Source: an uncultured Nitrososphaerales archaeon
Lineage (GTDB): Archaea > Thermoproteota > Nitrososphaeria > Nitrososphaerales > Nitrosocaldaceae
Assembly (NCBI GenBank): GCA_938030895.1
Contig: CALHIV010000003.1
Location: 47,982-111,981 of the forward strand
Length of the DNA: 64,000 bases
Direction: 5' to 3'
A model generated the notes under the pieces. The model was not told the origin of the DNA. It saw nothing but the letters and a program-made list of their open reading frames with translations, and made no database searches. The translations under genes were made by a program, and so were the position numbers. This document shows positions 26,383 through 35,528 of this stretch, in pieces (the first letter of the stretch is position 1; every line of letters begins with the position of its first letter).

Positions 26383-27366
26383 CTAGATTGATTCCTTATC
26401 CATTATATACTTGCCTTTTAGGTATCGCTTCAGCATCAACGCAATAGCAACTATACCATTTGATACTAGTAGCAACTCTAGTATGTTAAGGATTGTATCT
26501 GAGCCTAAGATATCGCTTGCAAATAGGTAGGTTAGGGGCAGGTAGTTTGCTGCCCAATGTGCTGTTATAGCAGCATGTAACCCATACCTATAGTACAACC
26601 AGCCAAGGATAAAGCCACCAAGCGTAGCCTGTGTAACCTTGCCATAACTCCAGCCAGTACTGAAGATTATATGCGCAAGTCCAAAGAGTACAGCGCTTCC
26701 AAATATCAGCATATATATGCTCTTATCACTCCTAACATACTCATATGGCCTCCATAGCACGCTCAGGAGGGTAGAGCCCTGCCTTGCTAGGAAGAGGTAT
26801 GCCGGTACTCCTATGAGTACAAGTCTGAAACCCAACTCTTCCCTAAGCGGGGTAATAGTTGCATCTACAAAGTGTCTAAGCCTATCATCATACTCAAGGG
26901 AGCCCATCTCTATGCCAAACATACTCTGCACTATATCTATGGCTGTTGATGATGCAACGAATATAGAGAACCATGCTATGGTTATGATAAGCCCATTACC
27001 TCTAGCAGCGGTACTGTTGCTAGCAAGCCTTACAATCGAACTCAAGATATTCCTTGGAGAGAGTAGGAGTATGGTGAAGAGTAGTAGATAGGTGCACCAG
27101 AGGAGTATGAATAGATCCCCAACACTTATGTTAACCTGAACTTGAACCGGTAATGGCATAAGCATATAGAACTCATCTACAGGTTCCCTATACCCTGAGC
27201 CCATGCTTGTATGGAATACAAGATAAGCGCCAAGAGGATATGATATGAACATCAGAGCCGTTATAAGAGCTGTTAGGGCAGCATGGATGAGCAGTAGTAT
27301 CCTTGATGCTACGGATACTCTCTCCTTACCATTGCTACTCTCCTTACCCTTATCCCCTTCTTGCAT
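26383..27366 (-). CDS. CPBP-family intramembrane metalloprotease-like protein
   Basis: Multi-pass membrane protein with about seven hydrophobic segments. CAAX/CPBP (ABI) motifs are present: motif 1 REELGFRLV (Glu-Glu...Arg, ~178), motif 2 FGLAHIIF (~232) and motif 3 with His in AITAHWAANY (~273). Members cleave prenylated or other membrane substrates in bacteria and eukaryotes; archaeal substrates are unknown. The cytoplasmic N-terminus is charged. It follows eif1 by four bases and may be cotranscribed. Confidence 0.82.
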   Translation of the reverse strand: MQEGDKGKESSNGKERVSVASRILLLIHAALTALITALMFISYPLGAYLVFHTSMGSGYREPVDEFYMLMPLPVQVQVNISVGDLFILLWCTYLLLFTILLLSPRNILSSIVRLASNSTAARGNGLIITIAWFSIFVASSTAIDIVQSMFGIEMGSLEYDDRLRHFVDATITPLREELGFRLVLIGVPAYLFLARQGSTLLSVLWRPYEYVRSDKSIYMLIFGSAVLFGLAHIIFSTGWSYGKVTQATLGGFILGWLYYRYGLHAAITAHWAANYLPLTYLFASDILGSDTILNILELLLVSNGIVAIALMLKRYLKGKYIMDKESI

Positions 27367-27370
27367 GTTG

Positions 27371-27676
27371 CTATCTTACTTCTATTGATGACTCGTTGAA
27401 CCCTAGTTCTATCAGGTACTTCTTGACCTGTTCCCTATGGTCTCCTTGGAGCATGACATACCCCTCCTTTGCTGTACCACCGCATGCTAACCTGCTCTTC
27501 AGATGCTTTACTATCTTATCTATATCGCCTAGATTGCCTATGCCCTCTATCATCGTTATATCCTTGTTGAACCTCCTCTTCTCCAACCTTACCACTATCT
27601 TACTCTCCTCCTTCTCCAACTCTCCACAGGCACACAGATCTTGTGGAAGTCCACATCTCTTACATATAACAGACAT
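27371..27676 (-). CDS. Translation initiation factor eIF1/SUI1 with N-terminal zinc knuckle
   Basis: SUI1-fold factor that checks start-codon pairing on the small subunit. The core carries KIVVRLEKRRFNKDITMIEGI, the CGGTAKEG loop and GDHREQVKKYLIELGF. The first 20 residues hold four Cys (CKRCGLPQDLCAC), a C-x2-C...C-x-C knuckle seen in archaeal members. Length 101. Its promoter has TTAAATTT about 15-25 bases upstream. Confidence 0.92.
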   Translation of the reverse strand: MSVICKRCGLPQDLCACGELEKEESKIVVRLEKRRFNKDITMIEGIGNLGDIDKIVKHLKSRLACGGTAKEGYVMLQGDHREQVKKYLIELGFNESSIEVR

Positions 27677-27761
27677 CTGATGTAGAAATTTAACAAGTAC
27701 TCATTATTAAGCCTTGCTAGAGTAGGTTATGCTACCTGATCGATGATGCTTTTATTTGGGT

Positions 27762-28211
27762 ATGGTTAGAGTATATCTGTTGAGCAGGGATAGTATGAAG
27801 GCTGCTGCAGAGATGCTCAGGAGAGGTGGCACGCTGGTAAAGGAGGCATGTAGCAAATGCAATGGTGTACAGGTGAAGTACTCTGGTAGGTTGATATGCA
27901 TAAACTGCGGTAACCAGATAGTACTTGAGGAGGCTAGAGATGAGTCATTACATGATCTGAAGGGTGTGGTAATAGCAAAGGTGAATAGCATAGCAAAGAT
28001 ACTAGAGCAGGAGAGCGATGTAGCAAAGCAGATGGAGATGGCAAGGTTACTCCTCTACTACCTTGAGATACTTGCTAAGGTAGGAAGAGAGAGGGGTAGA
28101 GAAGGAGAGGGAGAAGGAAAGGAAGAGGGAGAGGAGAAAGAAGGGGGAGAGAAGGAACTAAAGATAGGAGAGGTTAGCAGAAAAAAGATCAAGGAAGATG
28201 GTAAGGAGTAA
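27762..28211 (+). CDS. Sjogren syndrome autoantigen 1/UPF0148-type zinc-ribbon protein
   Basis: N-terminal helix (MKAAAEMLRRGGTLVKEACSKC) followed by a zinc ribbon CSKCNGVQVKYSGRLICINCG, the arrangement of archaeal UPF0148 and human SSSCA1. Function is unknown. After residue ~105 the protein is a Glu/Gly/Lys low-complexity tail (EGEGKEEGEEKEGG). ATG at 27762 is preferred; a TTG six bases upstream gives two extra residues. Adjacent to sec61b, suggesting a housekeeping cluster. Confidence 0.85.
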   Translation: MVRVYLLSRDSMKAAAEMLRRGGTLVKEACSKCNGVQVKYSGRLICINCGNQIVLEEARDESLHDLKGVVIAKVNSIAKILEQESDVAKQMEMARLLLYYLEILAKVGRERGREGEGEGKEEGEEKEGGEKELKIGEVSRKKIKEDGKE

Positions 28212-28304
28212 CTGCGCATGTTATCTATCTGCTAGAGGCAGATATATTTAGGTAGATAAGATGGTAAGGTAAGGTATTTATTCTTGCATTAAGGTAGAGT
28301 AGCC

Positions 28305-28478
28305 ATGAGTGTTAGGAAGAGTAAGAAGGGCGCACCACTACCAGCATCTAGTGCTGGGCTCTTGAGGTTCTTCGAGGATGAAACCAAGGGTATAAAGATC
28401 AAGCCAGAGATAATCTTTGCGGCAGCCTCAGGGCTTATAGGCATATCTATACTCATAAAGATTCTATTCCCTGTATGA
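28305..28478 (+). CDS. secG: Preprotein translocase Sec61 beta subunit
   Basis: 57-residue tail-anchored component of SecYE-beta. Basic N-terminus MSVRKSKKGAPLPAS, the conserved GLLRFFEDETKGIKIKP region and one C-terminal membrane helix (EIIFAAASGLIGISILIKI). Size and order match archaeal Sec61-beta. It begins after TATTTATTC at ~28275 and is followed 13 bases later by the DUF2070 membrane protein. Confidence 0.9.
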   Translation: MSVRKSKKGAPLPASSAGLLRFFEDETKGIKIKPEIIFAAASGLIGISILIKILFPV

Positions 28479-28491
28479 CTCTGGTGTATAG

Positions 28492-30273
28492 ATGGATTCT
28501 GTAAGCAAGATACATAGAAGGTTCTCCCTTACACTGATCAACCCTTCATCGCACAGAACCTCTCTCATAATCTCTCTAATATGTATAGGTGTAATAGCGT
28601 ACATCGCTAATGGTGATCCATTACTCGCTCCCATTGCACTGGGAGTAGCACTGCTCCTATTCAGATTAGATTACCTCCTCCTTAAAGATCATCCAGTAGC
28701 AAAGCTGAGCAAGGTTTATCATACAAATGCATTCGCTCTAATGCTCTGGCTTGCAGTACTTGTAGTAAGCATACTACTAGCATTGCTTGGTAGCAGTGAT
28801 ACCCTTCTAATAGAAGGGATGGTATTTGCAGTAGCGCTCAGATTATGCATATTCGTAGCTGTATTCGGTTCATCACTAAAGAGAGCATTAATGATAGCAC
28901 CTATAGCCCCTCTAGCGATACTACTCCTCATTCTACCTTACGATACCATCGCTCAGATACTGGATATACCAACTCTAGCAACCAGCATTACCATCATTGG
29001 TATAGCAGTTTTATGGTGCAGAGTAGCGGATAGTATTGGTAGGCCAAGAGTTGAGAGTACGTTCAGGTTACTCCAGGCTTACCTACTTGCATGGACTGAG
29101 AGAGATGCAAGACTAATGGAGAGTATGATGGCGAGCAAGGCAAAAGACTCAACGGTGATTACAAAGATGCTCGCCTTCAAGAGACAATCTCCATACTCCT
29201 TTGGATCTAATGCAGATGCATCATATCACATGTATGATATACTTATGCTACCAGATATCCACCCTGGACCACTATATCCAGTTGGAGGTAGTAACCTACC
29301 TTACGATATACTTGCTAGGTATAGCGCAACAGTGGCAGTGATGCATGGTATCTCTGACCACTCCTCAAACCTGCCATCTAGGGGAGAGGTTGAGAGATTC
29401 CTTGATTCACTTGCAGAGTATAGTACAGTTGAGCAAGGTTATACATGCACCAAGCCTGTGGTGACTCAGGTTAATAATGCAAGGGTTACAGGTATAGCAT
29501 TTGGTAGAGCTGTACTCTTGCTACTCTCATCAACTAGAGGAATGGATGACCTACCTAGAAGTGTAAAGGATGCTGTAGAAGATCATGCTTTAAAGCAGGG
29601 GTTCAAGGATCTGCTCATAGTTGATACACATAACTGTATGGGCGATGATCTGAGCGATGAGGAGGTAGATGATATGATAGATGCATGTAAAAGAACTTTA
29701 AGTGTATTAACTGAGATGGAGCAGTATAGGTTCAGGATTGGTGTAGCGAAGACCAAGCATGAGGGCGATGATATAGGACCTGCTGGAATGAGTGCTATAG
29801 CATTACTGCTTGATAGCAATAGCGTCTATAATAATGGTAATGGTAATGGATTGCTTATACTATGGGCAGATGCAAATAATGCAGTCGAAGGGCTTAGCAT
29901 GTATCTAGAGCAAGGAATAGAGGCATTGGCATCAGGCCTAGGCCTTAGTATAACTAATGTTGTGCTATGCACATCGGATACCCATTACACATCCGGTAAG
30001 GCAAGGAACAGGATGGGTTACTTCCCACTTGGCAGTGTAACTAACAAGGATGAACTAAGATCTATATTCATGGAACTGAGTAGGAGTGCTATCAACTCAG
30101 CATCAGATGCACTGTATGAGTTAAGGGTATCAAAGGCGGATGTAAAGATAATGGGTGATGAGCAGTTCAGAGACTACTCGTATGCGCTTGATAATGCAAT
30201 GAGCCTAACAAAGAAGTGTATAACTGCTAGCGTAATAGTATTCATTATGATGATCATCTCAACATTCCTCTAG
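28492..30273 (+). CDS. DUF2070 family membrane protein
   Basis: Archaeal conserved protein of about 593 residues: N-terminal ~190 residues contain five or six membrane helices, then a soluble domain with DIHPGPLYPVGGSNLP (~258), VDTHNCMGDDL (~378), KTKHEGDDIGP (~420) and CTSDTHYTSGKARNRMGY (~498), and one final membrane helix at the C-terminus. The repeated Asp-His and Thr-His motifs suggest a metal-dependent hydrolase but the family has no known activity. An Asn-Gly run (NNGNGNG) from GGTAAT repeats is at ~445. Confidence 0.85.
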   Translation: MDSVSKIHRRFSLTLINPSSHRTSLIISLICIGVIAYIANGDPLLAPIALGVALLLFRLDYLLLKDHPVAKLSKVYHTNAFALMLWLAVLVVSILLALLGSSDTLLIEGMVFAVALRLCIFVAVFGSSLKRALMIAPIAPLAILLLILPYDTIAQILDIPTLATSITIIGIAVLWCRVADSIGRPRVESTFRLLQAYLLAWTERDARLMESMMASKAKDSTVITKMLAFKRQSPYSFGSNADASYHMYDILMLPDIHPGPLYPVGGSNLPYDILARYSATVAVMHGISDHSSNLPSRGEVERFLDSLAEYSTVEQGYTCTKPVVTQVNNARVTGIAFGRAVLLLLSSTRGMDDLPRSVKDAVEDHALKQGFKDLLIVDTHNCMGDDLSDEEVDDMIDACKRTLSVLTEMEQYRFRIGVAKTKHEGDDIGPAGMSAIALLLDSNSVYNNGNGNGLLILWADANNAVEGLSMYLEQGIEALASGLGLSITNVVLCTSDTHYTSGKARNRMGYFPLGSVTNKDELRSIFMELSRSAINSASDALYELRVSKADVKIMGDEQFRDYSYALDNAMSLTKKCITASVIVFIMMIISTFL

Positions 30274-30963
30274 CCTTCTAACTATAGATAGGTTATCTAT
30301 GGAGTATATATCGTTGAGGAACTCTCTAAGCCTAGTTATTGGTACTATTGGTACACCATCGATCATTGATGGTATCTCATTCAGCACTACCACCACTGGT
30401 ATGGCATGATCTATATCATCCCTCTCATTGACGAACGCCACTGCTCTAGCAACCTGTCTCTTGCATATCATAGCGAGTTCAGAGGGGCTCATATACTGCC
30501 AATGTTTGCAGTCTAGTAGGAGCGCTCTATTCTTTCCATCTATACACTTTATACCAACAACATCTATCTCGATCATCGTTGTAGATCCACCCTCGGATCT
30601 GGAACCTCCTCCTCTTCTACCTCTAACCTTTAACCTAACATTCCTTGCAGTAGCATAGTTATTCTCTTCAAGTATCTCTGCTGTAAGCATCTCAAAGTCC
30701 CTCCAGTGCAATACCCTCGCTATCTCATCTATACCAGTGTTGAGCCTCATAGCAAGGATGGCAGCATTGATCTTATCCATGGCAGTGAACCTAACATGCT
30801 CATCATCCTGAATGCTACCTATACCATTGCTCACAAGATCTTTAATAATAGCATAGCATAGAGGATTGCTTATACCTGAAAGGGAGGAGAGCTCCTCTAT
30901 GCTCATCGATCCCTCATTCATGTACGGTATCATCCTAAGTAAGAGTAACTTACTTATACCCAA
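30259..30963 (-). CDS. Winged-helix plus PD-(D/E)XK nuclease-like protein
   Basis: The N-terminal ~60 residues form a winged helix (SIEELSSLSGISNPLCYAIIKDL, GIGSIQDDEHVRF). Residues ~90-200 look like a restriction-endonuclease-like fold: DFEMLTAEILEENNY, then a Gly/Arg/Ser loop (GRRGGGSRSEGGS), the acidic strand MIEIDVVGI and ALLLDCKHWQ, i.e. Asp...Asp-x-Lys, and a QVARAVAFV helix. This is the mrr-like catalytic pattern. Role unknown: DNA repair or defence. It converges with the DUF2070 gene, overlapping by 15 bases. Confidence 0.72.
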   Translation of the reverse strand: MGISKLLLLRMIPYMNEGSMSIEELSSLSGISNPLCYAIIKDLVSNGIGSIQDDEHVRFTAMDKINAAILAMRLNTGIDEIARVLHWRDFEMLTAEILEENNYATARNVRLKVRGRRGGGSRSEGGSTTMIEIDVVGIKCIDGKNRALLLDCKHWQYMSPSELAMICKRQVARAVAFVNERDDIDHAIPVVVVLNEIPSMIDGVPIVPITRLREFLNDIYSIDNLSIVRRLEEC

Positions 30964-31002
30964 ATACTAATCTTTATTAATCTTGCTCTATAAAGATAAC
31001 TG

Positions 31003-33903
31003 ATGGTAGAAGGGGATGGATCGATGCAGATGGGTAAGACTAAGACTGGAACTAAAACCCTAACTATTGTAGCGCTCATTATTATCGCCTCACTGCTATT
31101 ATCAGCATTACCATTGCAGGTATATGCACAGCAGAAGCAGAGAGGTCCTTATCTTGATGAGATACGGTTCATACACTACCTCGATGAGAATGTTGCTGCA
31201 AATGAGGTTAAGGTAGGGAATCTAGATACATACTTCTGGAGGCTCCCATTGGATCTTGTGCAGAGCCTAAAGGGTGATCCAAATATAAGAGTATATGATG
31301 CCCCAGGGGGATCTCTAAGCTTGCTCATAAACCCAGCACCAGCAGGATCTGATATGCTCAACCCATTCTCTATAAGGGAGGTTAGGTATGCTATGAACTA
31401 CCTAATCGATAGAGATTTGATAGTGAATGAAGTACTCAAGGGCTTTGGTGCACCAATGTACTCTGCATTTGGCCAGTTCGATCCAGATTATATAGTGTTG
31501 ATAGATGTGATAGAGTCGTTTGGCTTCAAGTACAATCCAACACTAGCGAATGAGATGATAAGCAAGGCACTGATGGATGCTGGTGCAGTTAAGAGTTCCA
31601 ATGGCAAGTGGCAGTACAAAGATAAGCCTATAGAGGTGAAGTTCTTCATAAGGAGTGATGATCCTAGGAGGAAGACTCTAGGGGAGATAATAGCATCAGA
31701 TCTGGAGAGGTTGGGCTTCACAGTAGAGAGGATGTATGGTGATCTTAACAAGGCATTCAGCGAGGTCTATGGTTCAGACCCTAAAGAGTTGCGATGGCAT
31801 CTATACACTGAGGGATGGGGTAGATCAGCATTCACAAGATATGATACATCTCTAGCAGCACAGATGTATGCGCCATGGTTTGCAAATATGCCTGGGTTCC
31901 AGAATACCGCCTTTTGGAACTATGAGAATAAGGAGTTGGATGATCTTACTGAGAAAGTATTCACTGGTAAGTACACCTCAAAGGATGAGAGGGACTCTCT
32001 ACTGAGAAGGAGTGTAGAGCTTGGTGTTAGAGAGTCAGTAAGGATATTCATAGCAAGCACAATAGATCCATATATAGTGTATAGGAGCGTTGATGGCATG
32101 GTTCAAGACTTTGGAGCAGGGATAACCGGTAGGTTCAGCCTCATAAATGCTAAGACGGATACAGGTGTTATGAAGGTTGGGATGAAGCAGATCTACCAAG
32201 GTTCATGGAACCCTGTTGGAGGATTTAGAGATTGGTATGCTACAAGGATATCTACTGCTGTAATAGATCCAGCAACATTCTTCAATCCGCATACAGGGGA
32301 TGTTATACCTGTTAGGGCAACATGGAGTGTTGATACTAGAGGCCCAGATGGTAAGTTGGATGTGCCTAGAGATGCCATAGTATGGGATGCATATGCTGAG
32401 CAGTGGAAGCAGGTTGGTGATGGTGTTAAAGCAACCAGCAGAGTAACGTTTGATCTGAAGTATAGCAAATGGCATCATGGAGTAATGATGGATAGGAATG
32501 ATATCCTATATGCAATATACTTCCTCTTCGAGTGGGGTACAAAGGAGAGTGAGGATGATCCAACATATGATCCAGAGTATACAGCAACTGTAGAGAAGGT
32601 TGTAAACACGCTCAAGGGTGTAAGGTTCATAGATGATGATACAGTAGAGGTGTATGTAGATTACTGGCACTTCGATCCAAACTATATAGCAGATTACGCA
32701 AGTGTATGGAGTAGCATGCCCTGGGAGGTATATGCTGCTATGGAGAAGGTTGTTATTGATGGTAAGGCAGCATTCTCAAGGTCTCAGGCAAATACAAAGA
32801 ACGTACCATGGCTCTCTCTCATAATTGCTGATGATGCCAATCTTGTAAAGGATGCTCTAGCACAGTTCAGATCATCTAACTTCGTCCCTGCTGCATTAAA
32901 GGATAGGGTAAGCAACAGCGATGCTAATGCTAGATATAGCGCATCCATTGGCTGGATCGATGCTAAGAGGCATGCGATGATAAGCAATGGACCATTCTAC
33001 CTTGAGAGTTACAACCCAGAAGCAAGAACGATTGTTATAAAGGCGTTCAGGGATTCCACATACCCATTCGAGCAGGGTCACTGGAGGATCTTTGAACAAC
33101 CAATACTTGCAAAGATCAGTAGCGTTAATGCACCATTGACCATAGAACGAGGCAAGGATGTTGTTATAACTGGGAGCGTTAAGGTGGATGGTGACGGTAG
33201 TGTAAATATAGATTTGAGTAAGAACATTAACATATACTACTTCATGAAGGATACAAGTGGTTATGTTGTTATCAACGGGCATATCAAGCCAGCAAGTGAT
33301 GGTAGGTTTGAGATAAGGCTTGAAGGTAATGATACAGGAAGGTTATCTAGAGGCACGAATGAACTGAAGATATTTGCTGTGAGTGATCTAGCATTGAGGC
33401 CAGATGTGTATACAACTAGCATAATAGGCACTGGGGAGTTCACTGGCAGTATAAAGTTAACAGCAGCAAGTACAACTGGCAAGTATAGAGTCGTTGTAGA
33501 CTGGTACCCATCAGATATAGGCAAGGAGTCAAGGTTTGATGTATCCATAATGGATGAGAAGGGTAATGTAGTTAATGCAGGATATGATGTTATGCTAGAG
33601 AAGGATGGAGAGATGTTGAGCAATACAATAAGGAAGAATGTTACAGGGACTCAGAGTTATACACTCGAGGCTAGAGGCAACTATACTCTGATAATAGATA
33701 GGATAGATGGGGAGGATGAGATGGCTAGAATAACATTCACATACGTTCCAGAGTTCCCTCTAGCATATCTAACACTCTTCATAGCACTACTTGTTATGCT
33801 TACACTGTTATCGTTAAGGAGATCAGCGCTAAAGCGCTTGTATGCTGGTAATGGTAACGGTAATGTTAACGGTAACGGTAATGGTTTTGCCCCCTCACTA
33901 TGA
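31003..33903 (+). CDS. Large ABC-type solute-binding protein (family 5) with C-terminal membrane anchor
   Basis: 966-residue secreted protein: signal/anchor helix (~22-42), then an oligopeptide-binding-like (SBP_bac_5) body with FSIREVRYAMNYLIDRDLIV (~125) and a second half with WSVDTRGPDG and KYSKWHHGVMMDRNDILYA (~490). Residues ~700-910 are beta-rich, likely Ig-like. A C-terminal hydrophobic helix preceded by VPEFP (~925-945) anchors it, followed by a basic Asn-Gly tail (GNGNGNVNGNGNG) from GGTAAY repeats. No permease or ATPase is adjacent, so it is an orphan here. Substrate (peptide, nickel or other) unknown. Confidence 0.8.
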   Translation: MVEGDGSMQMGKTKTGTKTLTIVALIIIASLLLSALPLQVYAQQKQRGPYLDEIRFIHYLDENVAANEVKVGNLDTYFWRLPLDLVQSLKGDPNIRVYDAPGGSLSLLINPAPAGSDMLNPFSIREVRYAMNYLIDRDLIVNEVLKGFGAPMYSAFGQFDPDYIVLIDVIESFGFKYNPTLANEMISKALMDAGAVKSSNGKWQYKDKPIEVKFFIRSDDPRRKTLGEIIASDLERLGFTVERMYGDLNKAFSEVYGSDPKELRWHLYTEGWGRSAFTRYDTSLAAQMYAPWFANMPGFQNTAFWNYENKELDDLTEKVFTGKYTSKDERDSLLRRSVELGVRESVRIFIASTIDPYIVYRSVDGMVQDFGAGITGRFSLINAKTDTGVMKVGMKQIYQGSWNPVGGFRDWYATRISTAVIDPATFFNPHTGDVIPVRATWSVDTRGPDGKLDVPRDAIVWDAYAEQWKQVGDGVKATSRVTFDLKYSKWHHGVMMDRNDILYAIYFLFEWGTKESEDDPTYDPEYTATVEKVVNTLKGVRFIDDDTVEVYVDYWHFDPNYIADYASVWSSMPWEVYAAMEKVVIDGKAAFSRSQANTKNVPWLSLIIADDANLVKDALAQFRSSNFVPAALKDRVSNSDANARYSASIGWIDAKRHAMISNGPFYLESYNPEARTIVIKAFRDSTYPFEQGHWRIFEQPILAKISSVNAPLTIERGKDVVITGSVKVDGDGSVNIDLSKNINIYYFMKDTSGYVVINGHIKPASDGRFEIRLEGNDTGRLSRGTNELKIFAVSDLALRPDVYTTSIIGTGEFTGSIKLTAASTTGKYRVVVDWYPSDIGKESRFDVSIMDEKGNVVNAGYDVMLEKDGEMLSNTIRKNVTGTQSYTLEARGNYTLIIDRIDGEDEMARITFTYVPEFPLAYLTLFIALLVMLTLLSLRRSALKRLYAGNGNGNVNGNGNGFAPSL

Positions 33904-33905
33904 TC

Positions 33906-34220
33906 TCATACATAATCAAAACCGCTTATTATTTTCAACGTGTTATCATCAAGTTTAACAACGTATACCAACGCATCCTCTGTATTCATAGTTGATAACG
34001 CCTCTAGTAGCGCTAACTTATCCTTGCTACGCTCATAGCCTCCGGTATCCTTCACACATAGAGGGAACCTATTCATCCTAACATTCTTCTTCATGAGGTG
34101 GTTTATGAACGCCCTATACCCTTCCACATCGTTCCATTCCCTCCCCCTCTCATTGCATAATGCTATCCATACATCAACAGTATTCTGGAATATAGCCTTC
34201 TTCCTTAACTCTTCAAGCAT
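33906..34220 (-). CDS. Unknown protein, 104 aa
   Basis: Mixed alpha/beta small protein without membrane segments; begins MLEELRKKAIFQNTV and ends with a beta-hairpin (LVYVVKLDDNTLKIISGF). ATG at 34220 is chosen because TTAAAT at ~34243-34248 (minus) lies 25 bases upstream; the longer form would need a TTG. It stops two bases from the stop of the convergent solute-binding protein. Not recognised. Confidence 0.55.
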   Translation of the reverse strand: MLEELRKKAIFQNTVDVWIALCNERGREWNDVEGYRAFINHLMKKNVRMNRFPLCVKDTGGYERSKDKLALLEALSTMNTEDALVYVVKLDDNTLKIISGFDYV

Positions 34221-34257
34221 ACCATGATTTGCTATATGCAAGATTTAATGTTTATCA

Positions 34258-34770
34258 TCAAGGTAAGAATAGTCCATTACTCCTATAGAGGTTCAATGCC
34301 TTCATCTCATACTCGAATGAGAGTTGGAACAACTCCTCAGACCTCTTCAGCTCAACCTCATCCTTGCTCTCTAGATACCTCTTGAAGTACTTATTACTCT
34401 CATACTCATACTCTAGAGACTTTACATTGTATTCATGTGCCTCCTTGTATATATCAGGGACATTAAGACTCTTCATTGTATTTATTACCCTCTCTTGGTT
34501 CATCAGTATGCTATCTATTATCTCCATCATACTAGCATCGTCTATCAAGCCCTTCTCCCATAGAGCGTACTCCTTGTTGTAGTGCTCCGTTATCTGCTTT
34601 GCCTCAGCATTGAGCCTCTGTATTGCTATAACATAGTTCTCCTGTCTACTCCTCTCAGTATAGATCATGAGACTTACTACAACTATAGCTGCTATAACGC
34701 CTACAAGTATTATCACTGCAGTCATCCTAGGACTTATACCCTTGGCAGCTCTGCTCCTTGTCTTACTCAT
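34258..34770 (-). CDS. Single-pass membrane protein with coiled-coil domain, 170 aa
   Basis: A basic N-terminus (MSKTRSRAAKG) is followed by one hydrophobic helix (~16-38) and about 130 residues of helical, Glu/Tyr/Asn-rich sequence with repeated EYEYESNKYFKRY-like stretches. Topology suggests a helical bundle outside the membrane. Proteins of this layout are frequent in Thaumarchaeota without known role. It is 17 bases from the start of the preceding minus-strand gene and could be cotranscribed with it. Confidence 0.6.
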   Translation of the reverse strand: MSKTRSRAAKGISPRMTAVIILVGVIAAIVVVSLMIYTERSRQENYVIAIQRLNAEAKQITEHYNKEYALWEKGLIDDASMMEIIDSILMNQERVINTMKSLNVPDIYKEAHEYNVKSLEYEYESNKYFKRYLESKDEVELKRSEELFQLSFEYEMKALNLYRSNGLFLP

Positions 34771-34817
34771 AGCAGTTATTGCTAGGTGGTTAAATATTTG
34801 CCTTTGTAGATGGTGTC

Positions 34818-34851
34818 AATATGCTATATATCTGAATATGCTATATATCTG
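34818..34851. repeat. Perfect 17-bp tandem repeat ahead of decayed cassette
   Basis: AATATGCTATATATCTG occurs twice in direct succession (34818-34834 and 34835-34851), about 50 bases before the ATG of the decayed metalloprotease copy. Each unit contains a TATA-like CTATATATC, so it doubles a promoter element. Origin by slippage is likely. Confidence 0.85.
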
Positions 34852-34901
34852 ATCTGAAATAGCCAACTATAGTAGAGTTCCTAACTAAATGTATTTATTT
34901 G

Positions 34902-35524
34902 ATGGAGGCGATTATAGCAATAATGGTAGCAATCGCAATGGTACCATTATTAGTCAATCTGAGCATGAATACAGATGCTCACCATTATGCATAAAGATGG
35001 GAAGGTACCATGGTGAACCTGTGCTATGATACATATGGTAAGTTATCTTGGATAGATGGAGATGCCAATCAGGTTAATAAAGCAGTAAAACAACTGGTTA
35101 TAGCAAGGAATGACTGAATGATCAACCATCTAGGTTTGCATTGAAGAGGATATGTGGGCAGTGCTTAACAACTGGGTATATGCAGCAGATATACAATATA
35201 GCATACACCTGCTCTAGCTGCTGTTACTATACTTTGTGTTGTTAATGCATGTGATTATGATCTTGGCTGATTGCCTTATGGTTATATAAACCAAGCAATG
35301 ATATACTTTCACACAGGAGCCAAATGGTTCACAACACTAAAGTGTGATTTATACTATAAAGAGTGGACTCTTGCGAGACATGAGTTCGGCATTGGTAGTA
35401 TTCTAGTATGCTAGTATTTTATCACACGTTTGGTAGACCAAGTCTGTCATGCATGCTAACTATCATTGCTATAGAAACTCCGTAAGCCTGCTGATAGTAC
35501 TGAGTAGTAAGATATATGGGTTAA
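34902..35524 (+). pseudogene. Decayed secreted metalloprotease (paralogue of the 44.6-kb copy)
   Basis: The ATG at 34902 opens a signal-peptide-like stretch (MEAIIAIMVAIAMVPLLVNL) ending HHYA, then TAA, then the same frame goes on as RWEGTMVNLCYDTYG. Further on, in shifted frames, come NNWVYAADIQYS, YFHTGAKWFTTLKCDLYYKEWTLARHEFG and a final YMG-stop. Each piece has a counterpart in the gene at 44573-45145 (NNWITAASFNSN, RHEFGHW, SIYG-stop). At the active site a missing base turns HEFGHW into HEFGIG. Several stops and at least three frameshifts show long decay. Family: HExxH zinc peptidases of matrixin-like type. Confidence 0.75.
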
Positions 35525-35528
35525 CAAG

